A stretch of 36,474 nt of DNA. Source: Verrucomicrobiota bacterium. GTDB taxonomy: Bacteria > Verrucomicrobiota > Verrucomicrobiia > Opitutales > Opitutaceae. The notes below the pieces were generated by a model. It did no database searches, was not told where the DNA came from, and saw nothing but the letters and a program-made list of their open reading frames with translations. The stretch is taken from NCBI GenBank assembly GCA_026398135.1, contig JAPLTN010000071.1:1-36474 (forward strand). The letters are read 5' to 3'. The position numbers and the translations under genes are program-made. Below are positions 15,588 to 24,471 of the stretch, in pieces (the stretch's first letter is position 1; the number at the start of each line of letters is the position of its first letter).

Positions 15588-16337
15588 TCAGGCCTTCGGA
15601 CGCGGGCGAACTGAACCCAGGCCGCCGTCCACCGCCCACACCTGGCCGGTCACCCAGTCTGCGTCGGGTGAAAGCAGATACGCGATGGCGGAGGCTATGT
15701 TGGCCGGAGTGCCGACCCGGCCGAGTGGGTGCAGCTTTTCGGAAAACGCCCGGGCGGCGGGATTGCCCAAAAGCGCGGCGGCGAGCGGAGTGTCCACCAG
15801 GCCCGGCGCGACCGCGTTGATGCGCACATTGCGCGAGGCGTAGCTGGCGGCGGCGGCGCGCACCAGACCCTCGATGCCGCCTTTGGCCGCCGAGATGGCC
15901 TCGTGGCTGGGAAGCCCGGTCGCGGCGGCGACCGAACTTAGCAGCACGATACTGCCCGCACCTTGGGCCTGCATCGGCACCACCGCCGCTTTGAGTCCGT
16001 AAAAGGCCGAGTTCAGATTCAGATCGAGGGTGGCCCGCCATTCGTCGAGCGAAGTCTGGTGCGCCGCCTTTAACAAAATCGAGCCCACGCAGTGCACGTA
16101 GGCGTCGAGCCTTCCGCCGCCACGCGCGGTCAGGTCGGCCACCGCGGCCGCCAGCGCTTGCGCATCCGTGGCATCGACCACCGACGTTTCCAGTCCGGGC
16201 AATTCGGCGGCCAACGCGTTCAAACGCGCCGCATCGCGGGCGAATCCGCCCACCCGCCAGCCGAGGGCGTGCAGACGTCGCGCGAGTTCCGAGCCTATGC
16301 CGCCGGTGATTCCGGCAATGATTACGAAGGAAGCCAT
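15588..16337 (-). CDS. SDR-family oxidoreductase lacking the catalytic tyrosine
   Basis: This 249-residue Rossmann protein has a cofactor loop GITGGIG at 9-15, N-terminal strand SFVIIAG, serines S134/S135 ([10 protein letters not shown]), VDTPLA and a C-terminal [13 protein letters not shown] typical of FabG-like SDRs. At the YxxxK site it reads [10 protein letters not shown]. The lysine is K152, but the tyrosine position (148) is isoleucine, with a histidine three residues earlier (H145). Either a different acid/base residue is used or the protein is not a standard dehydrogenase. It is tail-to-tail with glgC, 1 bp apart. The substrate is unknown. Confidence 0.85.
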   Translation of the reverse strand: MASFVIIAGITGGIGSELARRLHALGWRVGGFARDAARLNALAAELPGLETSVVDATDAQALAAAVADLTARGGGRLDAYVHCVGSILLKAAHQTSLDEWRATLDLNLNSAFYGLKAAVVPMQAQGAGSIVLLSSVAAATGLPSHEAISAAKGGIEGLVRAAAASYASRNVRINAVAPGLVDTPLAAALLGNPAARAFSEKLHPLGRVGTPANIASAIAYLLSPDADWVTGQVWAVDGGLGSVRPRPKA

Positions 16338-16412
16338 GGTGGAGATTAGCGGTTTATTCAGAAACGCAAAAGCCCGACGCCGACTGTGAAGCTGCGACGC
16401 TCCGATCTGGCG

Positions 16413-17582
16413 TCAGCGCAAAACTTCCAGCGCGCGGTCGTAGCCGGTAAGTTCCAAGTAGGCGGAGCCGACTTCGCTTTCGTCTTCGGCCAAGAGCCGA
16501 CACGCGCCCTCCCAGTACGTGACGCCACCCAGGCTTCCGCCCAGCTCCTGATCGGGATGCAAAGGCACAACGGTGAAAACGACTTCGCGTCCGCTGGCCG
16601 GATCGGTCGTGACCAGCCGGATGCGCTGCGGGTAACGCGCGCCGGTGCGCGGACTCGTCCAGTAGGTCAGCGGCTCCCAGCGGTAGGGCGCGGTTACGGC
16701 CCGACCCTCGCGGTCGATCCAGGTGAGCGTCGAGGCGGGATCCGTGCCGCCGGTGCGCGTGCGCAAACGGTAAAACATGAGCTCCCGACCGTCCTTGAGC
16801 TGGGCGCTCAGCCAATCCCAGCCGACCTGGTTTTGGTCGAGCTGGCTGCTGCTGTATTCGTGGTCCATCCAGGCCTCGCCTGTCACGGGTAAGGTCTCGC
16901 CATCCAGCGTGAGTTGTCCGGTGGCGGCGAGGCGCGGAAAAGTCAGGTAGTAACTCGCGGCGGTGGGGGCCGCGCCCTTCCGCGAGTAACCGCCCGCGCC
17001 GAAACGCACCAGTGGTTTTTTCGGCACGAGGTTAAGACTGAAGCGGGCCTCGCCCCGGATGCCGCCGGTCAGGAGCAGGGTTTCCTGACCCGGCTGGAGA
17101 AAACGCAGCGCCCAGTCGCCGTTGCGCACGTCCAGCGTCGCGGTGTCGGCGGCGGCGTCCCAACCCGCGCGGTTGAGCCGTTCTTGATGCAGGAAGCGTC
17201 CGGTGCGGGCATCGATCAAGGCCATGTGCGCGAGGTAAATCTGGTCGTGCCCGAAGGCCGCCGGCGCGGGTCTCCTGGCCGTGTCGAGCGGGGAAGCGGA
17301 ACGGAAAAACGTGGCCTGAAAACCGAAGCGGCGCGGCTCGGGGCCGGTGGTGTAGAGGTGGCCGGTCAGATACCACCATTCGATTTTGTAGTCGGGGTGG
17401 GCCCCGTGATCGCGCGGGAAGGTGAAGGTCGGGTTCGGCTGCGGCACGGCGAAGCCCTCGGCGGTGCGCGCGGGGATTTCTTCCGCCCGGAGCGAAAGCC
17501 CGATCCACAAGCACGTCACCAAGCCCCAGCTTAGCACGCGGGAAATCATTATCAGCGGGCGGTGTTCAGGTGCCATTTTCAT
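16413..17582 (-). CDS. Exported AttH/CrtC-family lipocalin-like protein
   Basis: This protein of about 389 residues belongs to the CrtC/AttH family (two lipocalin-like barrels). Diagnostic stretches are PDYKIEWWYLTGHLYT, FGFQATFFR, YLAHMALIDARTGRFLHQER, GEAWMDHEYSSSQLDQNQVGWDWLSAQL and GVTYWEGACRL. A signal peptide is visible from MISRVLSWGLVTCLWIGLSL, so ATG near 17549 is an alternative to ATG 17582. The ABC permease and ATPase genes lie directly upstream on the same strand (permease stop 47 bp before). This is the classic AttEFGH arrangement, in which the AttH protein is the exported partner. The role is probably lipid or hydrophobic-compound handling at the envelope; the carotenoid hydratase function of CrtC itself is not implied. 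Confidence 0.85.
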   Translation of the reverse strand: MKMAPEHRPLIMISRVLSWGLVTCLWIGLSLRAEEIPARTAEGFAVPQPNPTFTFPRDHGAHPDYKIEWWYLTGHLYTTGPEPRRFGFQATFFRSASPLDTARRPAPAAFGHDQIYLAHMALIDARTGRFLHQERLNRAGWDAAADTATLDVRNGDWALRFLQPGQETLLLTGGIRGEARFSLNLVPKKPLVRFGAGGYSRKGAAPTAASYYLTFPRLAATGQLTLDGETLPVTGEAWMDHEYSSSQLDQNQVGWDWLSAQLKDGRELMFYRLRTRTGGTDPASTLTWIDREGRAVTAPYRWEPLTYWTSPRTGARYPQRIRLVTTDPASGREVVFTVVPLHPDQELGGSLGGVTYWEGACRLLAEDESEVGSAYLELTGYDRALEVLR

Positions 17583-17629
17583 TGGTCATTGAGCATGGGT
17601 CATTGGGCATTCCGCGTCGGCGACGCGGC

Positions 17630-20248
17630 TTATTCTTCGCGATCGGCGGGCAGCCGCGCTCCCCAAAGCCCGATGAAGTAACTGACCCCCGCGCCGGTGC
17701 CGACGACCAGAAACGCGAGTGCGCCCAGTTGCCCGCCCGGAATGGCGAAGGCGAGCGTCCACCCGAAGCTCTGTTTGTTGATGACGTAGATGAGCAACCA
17801 CCCCAGCGCGAGACTCAGACCCAGACCGGTGATGGTGGCGCACAGCGCCAGCCCGCCGCCTTCGAGTGCGGTGGCGCGGGCGATCTCGGCGCGGCGGAAA
17901 CCCAGGGCGCGCAGGGTCGTGAGTTCGTCGCGCCGGTCGAGCAGCACGCTCGCCAGGCTGAGTGCCAGCCCGCCCACCGCCACGACAAGACCTATGACCT
18001 GCAATGCGTAGGTGATGGAGAAGGTCTGGCGAAAGATGCGCAGCACCTCCGCCCGCAGCGATACGTTGGTGAAGATGGCCAGGCCCGGATGCGCCGCGAG
18101 CAGCTCGGCGCGCACGGTCTCGGCGGCCGCGCCAGGCACCAGGTCCAGCGCGACGCTGGTTGCGTGATCATCGCCAAACCAGCCCACGGTATGAAAACGA
18201 TCCACCAGCACGGTGCCGCGTTCGTTCCCATAATCGGCGAAAACCGCCGCGACTTTCAGGTGTTGGATACCGGCGGGGGTGGGCACGGTCACGACATCGC
18301 CCCGTCGCAACGAAAAGCGTTCGGCGAAGCTTTCGCTGATCAAGGCCGAGCCGGCGTTTTGGGTTTTATCCAGGGCGGCAGCCGGGGGCGGCGGCCCCAC
18401 CCAAAGAAAGCCCCCGCGACCCGCCTGATTGGCGAGGTCGCCGCCGCCCAGCGTGGTGGGTTTGCCGTCGAGGGTTAGGGGATAAGCGGAAAACACGGAG
18501 GCGCTGGCCACGGCGGGATGGGCGGCCAAGGCCCGCCAGGTGTCGGGTTCCAGTTTGTTGTCCGATGTCGCCGATTGGGCGCCGGAGCTGGAAAGGTAGA
18601 GATCGGCTTGCAGGGCGGTCTGCACCCAGGTGCGGACCGAGAGCTCAAAGCTGGCGACGAGGATGGCCATGCCCGCCGCCATGCCGATGGCGCAGACCAA
18701 GGCGGCGGCGGCGAGGCGATGCCTCCCGGTCGGGCGTTGCAGATGCCCCAGCGCGACCCGCCACGCCGCGCTTCGTTGCGCCAGAGGACGGAAAATCCTT
18801 CCCAACGCGGGAATGGCCAGCGCGGCCAGCACTCCGCCGCCCGCGATGCCGCAAAACGCCGCCAGATGTCCGGCCAGCGGGAAACGCGTGCCGCCGCCCA
18901 GCGCCAAAGGCGGCAGGCTGGCCAGTCCCGCGCCCAGCGCGAGCGTGCCCAGCGCCAGCGGCCAGCTCCGCAGCCAGCGCGCGCCGCTCGCCCCGGGCGC
19001 GCCTCGCACCAGCACCTGCGCGGGCGGGGTGGCCGCCGCCGCGCGGGCGGGAGCCCAGCCGGCGAGCACGCTGGCCAGTGTGCCGGCGGTCAGACTCAAG
19101 ACGGCCTCGGACCACTCGAGTTGTGCCGCCTGCACGCTGGTGGCGTAGTAGAGCGCGTTGACGGTTTGTCCGACCGCGCGCACCGCGATTTGCGCACCGG
19201 CCCAACCCAAAAGCAGCCCGAGCCCGCCGCCGATTAACCCGAGCCCGGCCGCCTCGGCCAGCCACGCCCGCTGGATGATCCGCGCATCGACCCCCAGCGA
19301 GCGCAGGATCGCGATTTCCGCCCGGCGCCGCACCACCGCGCCGTCCAAGGCTTGGAAAACCAAATACAGCCCGACGAGCAGAGCGATCAGGGACAGCACG
19401 GTGAGATTCAGGCGAAACGCCTCCGTCATGGTGGTGGCGGTTTCGCGCCGTGCGCCGGGGGTGGAAACCAGCCAGCGCACCGTTCCGGCATTTTGCGCCG
19501 TGGCCAGCTTCGCGAGTTTTTCGCCAAGGGCGCGGCGGCGTTGGTCGAGCGCCGGGCCCGCCTCCAGGACGAACTCCACCCGGTTGAGCCTCCCTTCGCG
19601 GCCGACCAGGCCTTGCAGCGCGGGCAGATCCAGCACGAGCAGATTGGCCGGGGCGGCCGGACCCTCACGGACGGTGGGAATGGTGCCCGCCACCCGCAGT
19701 CGGACTTGGCGGTCGTTGACCACCAACTCCAGGTATTCTGGAGCAGGCGAGGCGTTGGCCGGGCTGATCCATACCTGCGGCTCGGGGGCGAAAAGATCGA
19801 AGAAGGGACGGTCGGACCCGGAACGAAAAAACGGCGTCTTCGCATCGGCTTGCGAGGCGAGGTTGGCGATGGCGACCAAGTCCACTCCGAGCAGGGTGTA
19901 GGTGCGGCGGCCAAAACGTTTTTCCGTGGTGGCGGCTGGGTCGGACGGTTCGGCGGCGGTGCTTTCGACCACCGGATGAATTTGCACCGCCAAGTCAGTC
20001 AGGGCGGTCCGCAGCTCGGGGAGCACACTCTCGGGCAGCAGGCCGGAGGGCGCTTGCACAATCCAATCCGATTGGCCGGTGAGGGTGTCGGTGAAGTGGG
20101 TGAAGGACGAAACGGCGGCCCGGTTCGCCAGGCGCACGGCGGTAAACACCGCCACCCCCATCGCGAGGATCAGCACCAGCAGCGCGGTCTGCCCCGGCGC
20201 GAGGCGGGCATGGCGCAGACTGAAACGACGCAAAAGCAGGGAAAGCAT
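17630..20248 (-). CDS. ABC transporter permease with two FtsX domains (AttFG/LolCE-like)
   Basis: This 872-residue integral membrane protein has an N-terminal helix (TALLVLILAMGVAVFTAVRL, about 23-42) followed by a large periplasmic domain. A first FtsX bundle (LTVLSLIALLVGLYLVFQALD, RAEIAILRSLGVDARII) is followed by a central hydrophobic segment and a second periplasmic domain. A second FtsX bundle closes the protein (VVAVGGLALSLASVLLDRRDELTTLRALGFRR). Such duplicated permeases are the fused AttF/AttG type and extract or export lipophilic substrates using a LolD/MacB-like ATPase. It lies between the ATPase and AttH genes. The 220-bp gap to the ATPase gene holds a MITE. Length and helix arrangement look intact. 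Confidence 0.9.
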   Translation of the reverse strand: MLSLLLRRFSLRHARLAPGQTALLVLILAMGVAVFTAVRLANRAAVSSFTHFTDTLTGQSDWIVQAPSGLLPESVLPELRTALTDLAVQIHPVVESTAAEPSDPAATTEKRFGRRTYTLLGVDLVAIANLASQADAKTPFFRSGSDRPFFDLFAPEPQVWISPANASPAPEYLELVVNDRQVRLRVAGTIPTVREGPAAPANLLVLDLPALQGLVGREGRLNRVEFVLEAGPALDQRRRALGEKLAKLATAQNAGTVRWLVSTPGARRETATTMTEAFRLNLTVLSLIALLVGLYLVFQALDGAVVRRRAEIAILRSLGVDARIIQRAWLAEAAGLGLIGGGLGLLLGWAGAQIAVRAVGQTVNALYYATSVQAAQLEWSEAVLSLTAGTLASVLAGWAPARAAAATPPAQVLVRGAPGASGARWLRSWPLALGTLALGAGLASLPPLALGGGTRFPLAGHLAAFCGIAGGGVLAALAIPALGRIFRPLAQRSAAWRVALGHLQRPTGRHRLAAAALVCAIGMAAGMAILVASFELSVRTWVQTALQADLYLSSSGAQSATSDNKLEPDTWRALAAHPAVASASVFSAYPLTLDGKPTTLGGGDLANQAGRGGFLWVGPPPPAAALDKTQNAGSALISESFAERFSLRRGDVVTVPTPAGIQHLKVAAVFADYGNERGTVLVDRFHTVGWFGDDHATSVALDLVPGAAAETVRAELLAAHPGLAIFTNVSLRAEVLRIFRQTFSITYALQVIGLVVAVGGLALSLASVLLDRRDELTTLRALGFRRAEIARATALEGGGLALCATITGLGLSLALGWLLIYVINKQSFGWTLAFAIPGGQLGALAFLVVGTGAGVSYFIGLWGARLPADREE

Positions 20249-20259
20249 GAAGGGGAGCC

Positions 20260-20424
20260 AGTTCTACTTTGTTAAAGTGCGCAAAAAGCCCCCGGAAATT
20301 GGCCGGGGACAGCCAACGCTACACTTTTGAACGAGTAAATTGGCCTTGGTCTTTTGTAGGGTTGGCCGTCCCCGGCCAAAAAACGGTGAAATGTCATCAT
20401 TCATAGGCTTAACAAAGTAGAACT
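20260..20424. mobile_element. MITE-like element with 16-bp terminal inverted repeats, contains palindromic repeat copy B
   Basis: AGTTCTACTTTGTTAA at 20260-20275 is matched exactly in reverse complement at 20409-20424 and delimits 165 bp. Inside it, 20299-20379 is a copy of the dispersed palindrome (arms starting TTGGCCGGGGACAGCCAAC and ending CCCCGGCCAA). There is no coding capacity. The element lies between the ABC ATPase gene and its permease gene, so it interrupts the operon without breaking a gene. A lone TIR-like ATTCTACTTTGTTAA also occurs at 29644-29658. Just past the right end, 20424-20467 holds purine-rich tandem copies of CTAGGAGC(A/G)GGGAGC. Confidence 0.75.
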
Positions 20425-20468
20425 AGGAGCAGGGAGCGGGGAGCTAGGAGCGGGGAGCAGGGGGGAGT

Positions 20469-21143
20469 TTATTCCACCACGCGGCCATCGCGCAGGCGGA
20501 CGCGGCGGTGGCAAATGGCGGCGGCTTCCTCGCTGTGGGTTACCAGTACAAGGGCGGTGCGGGTCTCGTCGGTGAGTTCGCGGAGCAGGTCTAGGATGTT
20601 GGCCCCGTTGGCCGAATCGAGATTGCCGGTGGGTTCGTCGGCGAGCAGCAGGGCGGGGCGGTGCACCAGCGCGCGGGCGATGGCCACGCGTTGTTGCTCG
20701 CCGCCCGAAAGCTGGGACGGCAGGGCGTGGGCGCGGGCGGTCAAGCCGACGCGGGCCAGGATCGCGCCGACCCTGGCCTGACGCTCGGCGGCGGGCACGG
20801 ACACCAGTTGCAGCGGCAGTTCGATATTTTCGGCGGCGGTGAGCGTGGGCAGCAGGTGAAAAAACTGAAACACCGTGCCCACCCGTTCGCGGCGCAGGAC
20901 GTTGAGCGCGTCCGCCGAGAGCTGGTCCATACGCTCGCCCAGCAGGCGGATTTCTCCGGAGTCGGGCCGGTCCACGCCGCCGAGGCAGTTGAGCAGGGTG
21001 GTCTTGCCGCTGCCGGAAGGGCCGGTCAGGGCCACGCGTTCGCCGGGTGCGACGGCGAAGGACACGGCGTCGAGCACACGACGCGGGCCATAGCTTTTGC
21101 TTACGGCGCAAACGGCGAGGGCGGGCGGGGTCGGGAGCGACAT
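20469..21143 (-). CDS. ABC transporter ATPase (LolD/MacB type, AttE-like)
   Basis: This 224-residue ATPase starts at ATG 21143 ([11 protein letters not shown]). Walker A GPSGSGKT is at 41-48, the Q-loop region is [19 protein letters not shown], the signature is [15 protein letters not shown], Walker B is [12 protein letters not shown] and the H-loop is VTHS. The LLPTLTA-E-N and EPTGNLDS features are typical of the lipoprotein/macrolide exporter ATPases that pair with FtsX permeases. It is first in the three-gene AttEFGH-like unit and divergent from the sigma-54 response regulator gene (96 bp between starts). The substrate is unknown. Confidence 0.92.
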   Translation of the reverse strand: MSLPTPPALAVCAVSKSYGPRRVLDAVSFAVAPGERVALTGPSGSGKTTLLNCLGGVDRPDSGEIRLLGERMDQLSADALNVLRRERVGTVFQFFHLLPTLTAAENIELPLQLVSVPAAERQARVGAILARVGLTARAHALPSQLSGGEQQRVAIARALVHRPALLLADEPTGNLDSANGANILDLLRELTDETRTALVLVTHSEEAAAICHRRVRLRDGRVVE

Positions 21144-21239
21144 GCGCGAAACCAAATCACGCGGGCGGAGATTGCCAGCGCACGGAGAATGTTTCCGGGA
21201 CGTTGACCAAACCCATGCTTGTGTGCAGGTTGGAATCCC

Positions 21240-22784
21240 ATGTCTGAACCCAAAGCTCCCACCATTCTGGTAATCGACGACGATGCCGAGGTCCGCTACT
21301 CCCTAGGACGCGTTTTATCGTCCAAAAAATATCAAGTGCTCGAAGCCGGAAGCGGCGAAGCCGGTGTGGCGGCGGTGAAAAAAGGGCCGGTTCCGGATTT
21401 GATTTTTCTCGATGTGCGCATGGGCGGCATGAGCGGCCTGGAGGCCTTGCAACACATCCGCTCGGCCAATCCCAAGCAGTTGGTGATTTTGATGACGGCG
21501 TTTGGCACCGCCCAGACCGCGATCGAAGCGATGAAGTACGGCGCTTTCGACTACATCATGAAGCCCTTCGACCCGGCGAAGGTGCTTACGCTGGCGGAAA
21601 ACGCGCTTCAGGCCCACGCCGACATGCGCTCGGCCGGCGACTACAAGCCGACCATCAACGCGGACGACTACCGCGAGGGCATCGTGGGCGCATCCCCCGT
21701 GATGCAGGAAGTGTTCAAGGTCATCGGCCAGGTGACGGCCAGCGACGTGACGGTGATGATCACGGGCGAAAGCGGCACGGGCAAAGAGCTGGTGGCGCGT
21801 TCGATTTGGAAGCACTCGCACCGCGCCAAGGGCAATTTTATCGCGGTTAACTGCGCGGCGATTCCGGATAACTTGATCGAGAGCGAACTCTTCGGGCACG
21901 AGAAGGGCTCGTTTACCGGCGCGACCAACCAACGAATCGGCAAATTCGAGCTTTGCGACCGGGGCACCATTTTCCTCGACGAGATCGGCGACATGGCGCT
22001 GGCCACCCAGACGAAGATCCTGCGGGTTTTGCAGCAGGGTGAGATTCAGCGGGTGGGCGGCACCGATACGATCAAGGTGGATGTGCGCATCATCGCCGCG
22101 ACCAACAAGGACCTCGAAGCGATGGTGAAGGCGAAGACCTTCCGCGAGGATCTGTATTACCGGCTCAACGTGGTGCGCATCAAAATGCCGCCCCTGCGCG
22201 ACCGCCGCGACGACATCCCGCAGATCGTCGATTTTTGTCTCCAGAACCTCGTTAAACAAAAGAAGGCGCGCGTCGCCAAGGTTTCGCCCGAGGCGCTGGC
22301 CGTGCTGGCGCGCTATGACTGGCCGGGTAACGTGCGCGAGCTGGAGAATCTGGTTTATCGCAGCGCGGTGATCGCGCAGGGCGACGCGATTCTGGTGAAG
22401 GACATCCCGGCCGAAGTGCTCGCCAGTGTAGGTGCTTCTCCCTTGCACGCGGTGGCCACCAACGGCGGCTCGACGCCGCCGATCGCGACGGTTTCGGGTT
22501 CCACCGTGCCCAGCGCGGTCGTGCCGGAACCTGTTTTCGCCCCGGCGACGGGCTCGTTGGCGGGGAGTTCAGCCGTCGCCTACACCGTCGCGGGCGCGCT
22601 GGATTTTCTGCAGGTGGAGTTGAGCAAGGAGCCCGAGCCTTTGCTGGAGCGACTGGAGCGCGAGATGATCGTGCGCACCCTGCGGCAACTGGAGGGCAAT
22701 CTGGCCCGCACGGCGGAGCGTCTGGGCATGACCCGGGCGACCTTGCGCAAGCGGGTGGACGAACTCGGGCTGCAACAGAGTTGA
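21240..22784 (+). CDS. NtrC-family sigma-54-dependent response regulator
   Basis: The product has 514 residues. The receiver domain has the acidic pair DDD (near 17-19), phospho-acceptor Asp in IFLDVRMGG, Thr in LMTAFG and Lys in MKPFDP. The AAA+ domain has Walker [22 protein letters not shown] (the sigma-54 contact loop, in the common GSFTGA form), Walker [12 protein letters not shown], the arginine-finger region and [16 protein letters not shown]. After an Ala/Ser/Pro-rich linker (~400-450) comes a Fis-type HTH ([24 protein letters not shown]). It activates sigma-54 promoters after phosphorylation. No histidine kinase is adjacent, so it is an orphan and its targets are unknown. Confidence 0.94.
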   Translation: MSEPKAPTILVIDDDAEVRYSLGRVLSSKKYQVLEAGSGEAGVAAVKKGPVPDLIFLDVRMGGMSGLEALQHIRSANPKQLVILMTAFGTAQTAIEAMKYGAFDYIMKPFDPAKVLTLAENALQAHADMRSAGDYKPTINADDYREGIVGASPVMQEVFKVIGQVTASDVTVMITGESGTGKELVARSIWKHSHRAKGNFIAVNCAAIPDNLIESELFGHEKGSFTGATNQRIGKFELCDRGTIFLDEIGDMALATQTKILRVLQQGEIQRVGGTDTIKVDVRIIAATNKDLEAMVKAKTFREDLYYRLNVVRIKMPPLRDRRDDIPQIVDFCLQNLVKQKKARVAKVSPEALAVLARYDWPGNVRELENLVYRSAVIAQGDAILVKDIPAEVLASVGASPLHAVATNGGSTPPIATVSGSTVPSAVVPEPVFAPATGSLAGSSAVAYTVAGALDFLQVELSKEPEPLLERLEREMIVRTLRQLEGNLARTAERLGMTRATLRKRVDELGLQQS

Positions 22785-22829
22785 CCCCAGGCGGGTGCGG
22801 AACCCAGATTCGCGCCCGTTGTAGATTTT

Positions 22830-22919
22830 GGAAAGGTGGCCGAGTGGTTTATGGCTCCAGTCTTGAAAACTGGCGTGGGTGCAAGCTCACCGGGGGTTCG
22901 AATCCCTCCCTTTCCGCCA
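22830..22919 (+). tRNA. tRNA-Ser (TGA)
   Basis: The gene begins GGAAAGGTGGCCGAGTGG and is a 90-nt class II tRNA. The acceptor GGAAAGG pairs with CCTTTCC. The anticodon stem CCAGT/ACTGG encloses anticodon TGA. A long variable arm is present, the T arm is GGGGG-TTCGAAT-CCCTC (one mismatch), and CCA is encoded at 22917-22919. Its 3' end plus six following bases is duplicated at 23037-23061, marking it as an integration site. Confidence 0.95.
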
Positions 22920-23036
22920 TTCGCGCCAAAGGCGCGGGTGAAACTTTGACTGAGGGATGAGAACGAAGTTCGACGAAGCGAAGCGGAGATGGGCCGCGCA
23001 CCGCGCGCTGCGAAGCGGTGAACCGCAGGTTCAGCC

Positions 23037-23061
23037 AATCCCTCCCTTTCCGCCATTCGCG
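23037..23061 (+). repeat. Direct repeat of the tRNA-Ser 3' end (att-like scar)
   Basis: These 25 bases are identical to 22901-22925, which are the last 19 bases of tRNA-Ser plus six beyond. Weaker similarity extends upstream into the T arm (GGTTCAGCC here, GGTTCG in the tRNA). The 111 bp between the copies hold no gene, and a short GCGCC-AAA-GGCGC hairpin follows the tRNA. This is the signature left when an element integrates at a tRNA and restores its 3' end. No integrase is seen in the window, and no third copy is seen downstream. Confidence 0.75.
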
Positions 23062-23194
23062 TAGCGTCGAAGCTGAGGTCGCCTAAAGTGCTTCAGGCGA
23101 ATGGGGTTTCTCAAATGGAGAATCTGTATTTCGCTGCACATCGAGCGCGTGCCGTATCGCCGACACATTTGGCGGTCGGTTCGTTGGTTTTTCA

Positions 23195-23416
23195 GTGACG
23201 AAAAAAAAGGGAGCCGAAATCGCGCAGGGCGAGGATGGTCATGATTTCGCTTTAATAGCCGAACGTTTCATTGTTGATTACTGGGGCGCTTATGCAGCCG
23301 GAGTCATTGATCGTCCTGTTTTTGATCTTTTGGATTCATCAATCCAAGAGATCGTCTCTCGCCTTTACGGCCCGAAAGAATCGTGGCGGATTGTTGCCGT
23401 ATATCTATCCCGGTAA
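23195..23416 (+). CDS. Small acidic protein of unknown function
   Basis: A GTG start at 23195 gives 73 residues: MTKKKGAEIAQGEDGHDFAL, then a mostly helical remainder ending SWRIVAVYLSR. No family is recognised. It ends 5 bp before the HNH endonuclease gene, so the two are probably co-transcribed. Base composition is visibly more AT-rich than the flanking core genes, which fits acquired DNA. A run of eight A follows the start codon. Confidence 0.5.
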   Translation: MTKKKGAEIAQGEDGHDFALIAERFIVDYWGAYAAGVIDRPVFDLLDSSIQEIVSRLYGPKESWRIVAVYLSR

Positions 23417-23421
23417 AATCC

Positions 23422-24195
23422 ATGAGTAAAAATCCCAACTGGACTCGTGAGCAACATCTTCTGGCCTTTAGGCTTTATAATGAAATTCCTTTCGGCTCCA
23501 TCCATACCGGGAATCCTAAGCTCCAAGAGCTGGCTGACCTGATTGGGCGCGGCGTGAACGCTGTGTCGTTGAAATTGGCAAACTTCGCACGTCTCGATCC
23601 GGTGCAGCATAAGCGTAACATCAAGGGTATGTCCCACGGTGCTAAGGGAGAGGCCGAGATTTGGGATGCCTACCTGAAAAACCCCGAAGCGCTCGCATGG
23701 GAGAGTGACGTGGTCTTGGCCAAGTGGAGTGGTAAGTCCCTTGAGGAAATTGCAGAAATAGAAACCTCCGATCTCCCGCCGGAGGGCAAAGAACGTGCTG
23801 CTGTGGTGAAAGTTCGGTCCAATCAAAATTTTTTCCGGCGAAGGGTGTTATCCGTATATGATTTTCGTTGCTGCATTACCGGCCTCGGCTCTCCGGCTCT
23901 TCTGACGGCAAGTCACATTCTCCCGTGGTCCACCGACAGGAGTAACCGATTGAATCCTAAAAATGGTCTTTGCCTGAACGCCCTTCATGACCGCGCTTTT
24001 GATCGGCATCTCATGTGGATAGACGCTTCGGGACTAATACGGTACTCGCCCAGCTTGCGGAGCGCTAAGGGGCAGAGTTTGTCCGCTATCGATTGGTTGT
24101 TTCAACGCGAAGGACAGCCTCTGCTTTTACCCCAGAAATTTGCGCCGGACCCGGAGTTCTTGAGGCAGCACGCGGCGAAATGTACTCAATCGTAA
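23422..24195 (+). CDS. HNH endonuclease, restriction-like
   Basis: From ATG 23422 the product is 257 residues. The N-terminal part (NWTREQHLLAFRLYNEIPFG and LADLIGRGVNAVSLKLANF) looks like a helical DNA-recognition region. The C-terminal part is an HNH_2-type nuclease: FRCCITG, then ASHILPWS, NPKNGLCLNALHDRAFDRHL, where the histidine of ASHI and the N/H pair in the last motif would form the active site. It is followed by a 95-residue gene overlapping by 16 bp and by vsr. A type II restriction or other defence role is likely, but no cognate methyltransferase is present. AT content is higher than in neighbouring core genes. Confidence 0.8.
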   Translation: MSKNPNWTREQHLLAFRLYNEIPFGSIHTGNPKLQELADLIGRGVNAVSLKLANFARLDPVQHKRNIKGMSHGAKGEAEIWDAYLKNPEALAWESDVVLAKWSGKSLEEIAEIETSDLPPEGKERAAVVKVRSNQNFFRRRVLSVYDFRCCITGLGSPALLTASHILPWSTDRSNRLNPKNGLCLNALHDRAFDRHLMWIDASGLIRYSPSLRSAKGQSLSAIDWLFQREGQPLLLPQKFAPDPEFLRQHAAKCTQS

Positions 24196-24467
24196 AAGTA
24201 ACTCGGCAATCGATCGCCTACCTCTACCCCGGCCTGCATCCAGACGGTTACGACGACCCCGACAGCGGCTGGCCCCGAGCTCTTAAAAAATTCGCCGCCG
24301 AGGCGTGGTCGCGTTTCGAATCCGGTGAACTCGCCGAGGACGAAATCTACCCAAGCGAAGCCCAATCGTGCGGCATCTATGATTGCATGGGCCGCGCGCC
24401 GACCGCCGAGGAAACCGAACGCCGTGTTATCTCCGCCGCCATGTACAGCCTGCCGCCCTCCTATTGA
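24180..24467 (+). CDS. 95-residue protein of unknown function
   Basis: It starts at ATG 24180 inside the end of the HNH gene (16-bp overlap) and ends 4 bp before the GTG start of vsr, so the three form one unit. The product (MYSIVKVTRQSIAYLYPGLH, later SGELAEDEIYPSEAQSCGIYD and EETERRVISAAMYSLPPSY) is acidic and probably soluble. No family is recognised. The overlapping arrangement supports a real gene that works with the nuclease, perhaps as an accessory subunit, but that is only positional inference. Confidence 0.5.
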   Translation: MYSIVKVTRQSIAYLYPGLHPDGYDDPDSGWPRALKKFAAEAWSRFESGELAEDEIYPSEAQSCGIYDCMGRAPTAEETERRVISAAMYSLPPSY

Positions 24468-24471
24468 TTTC

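Noticed and set aside
22580-23056. Minus-strand frame across tRNA-Ser containing GGIRTPGELAPTPVFKTG
   Set aside because: This peptide is the well-known artefact of translating the antisense of tRNA-Ser.
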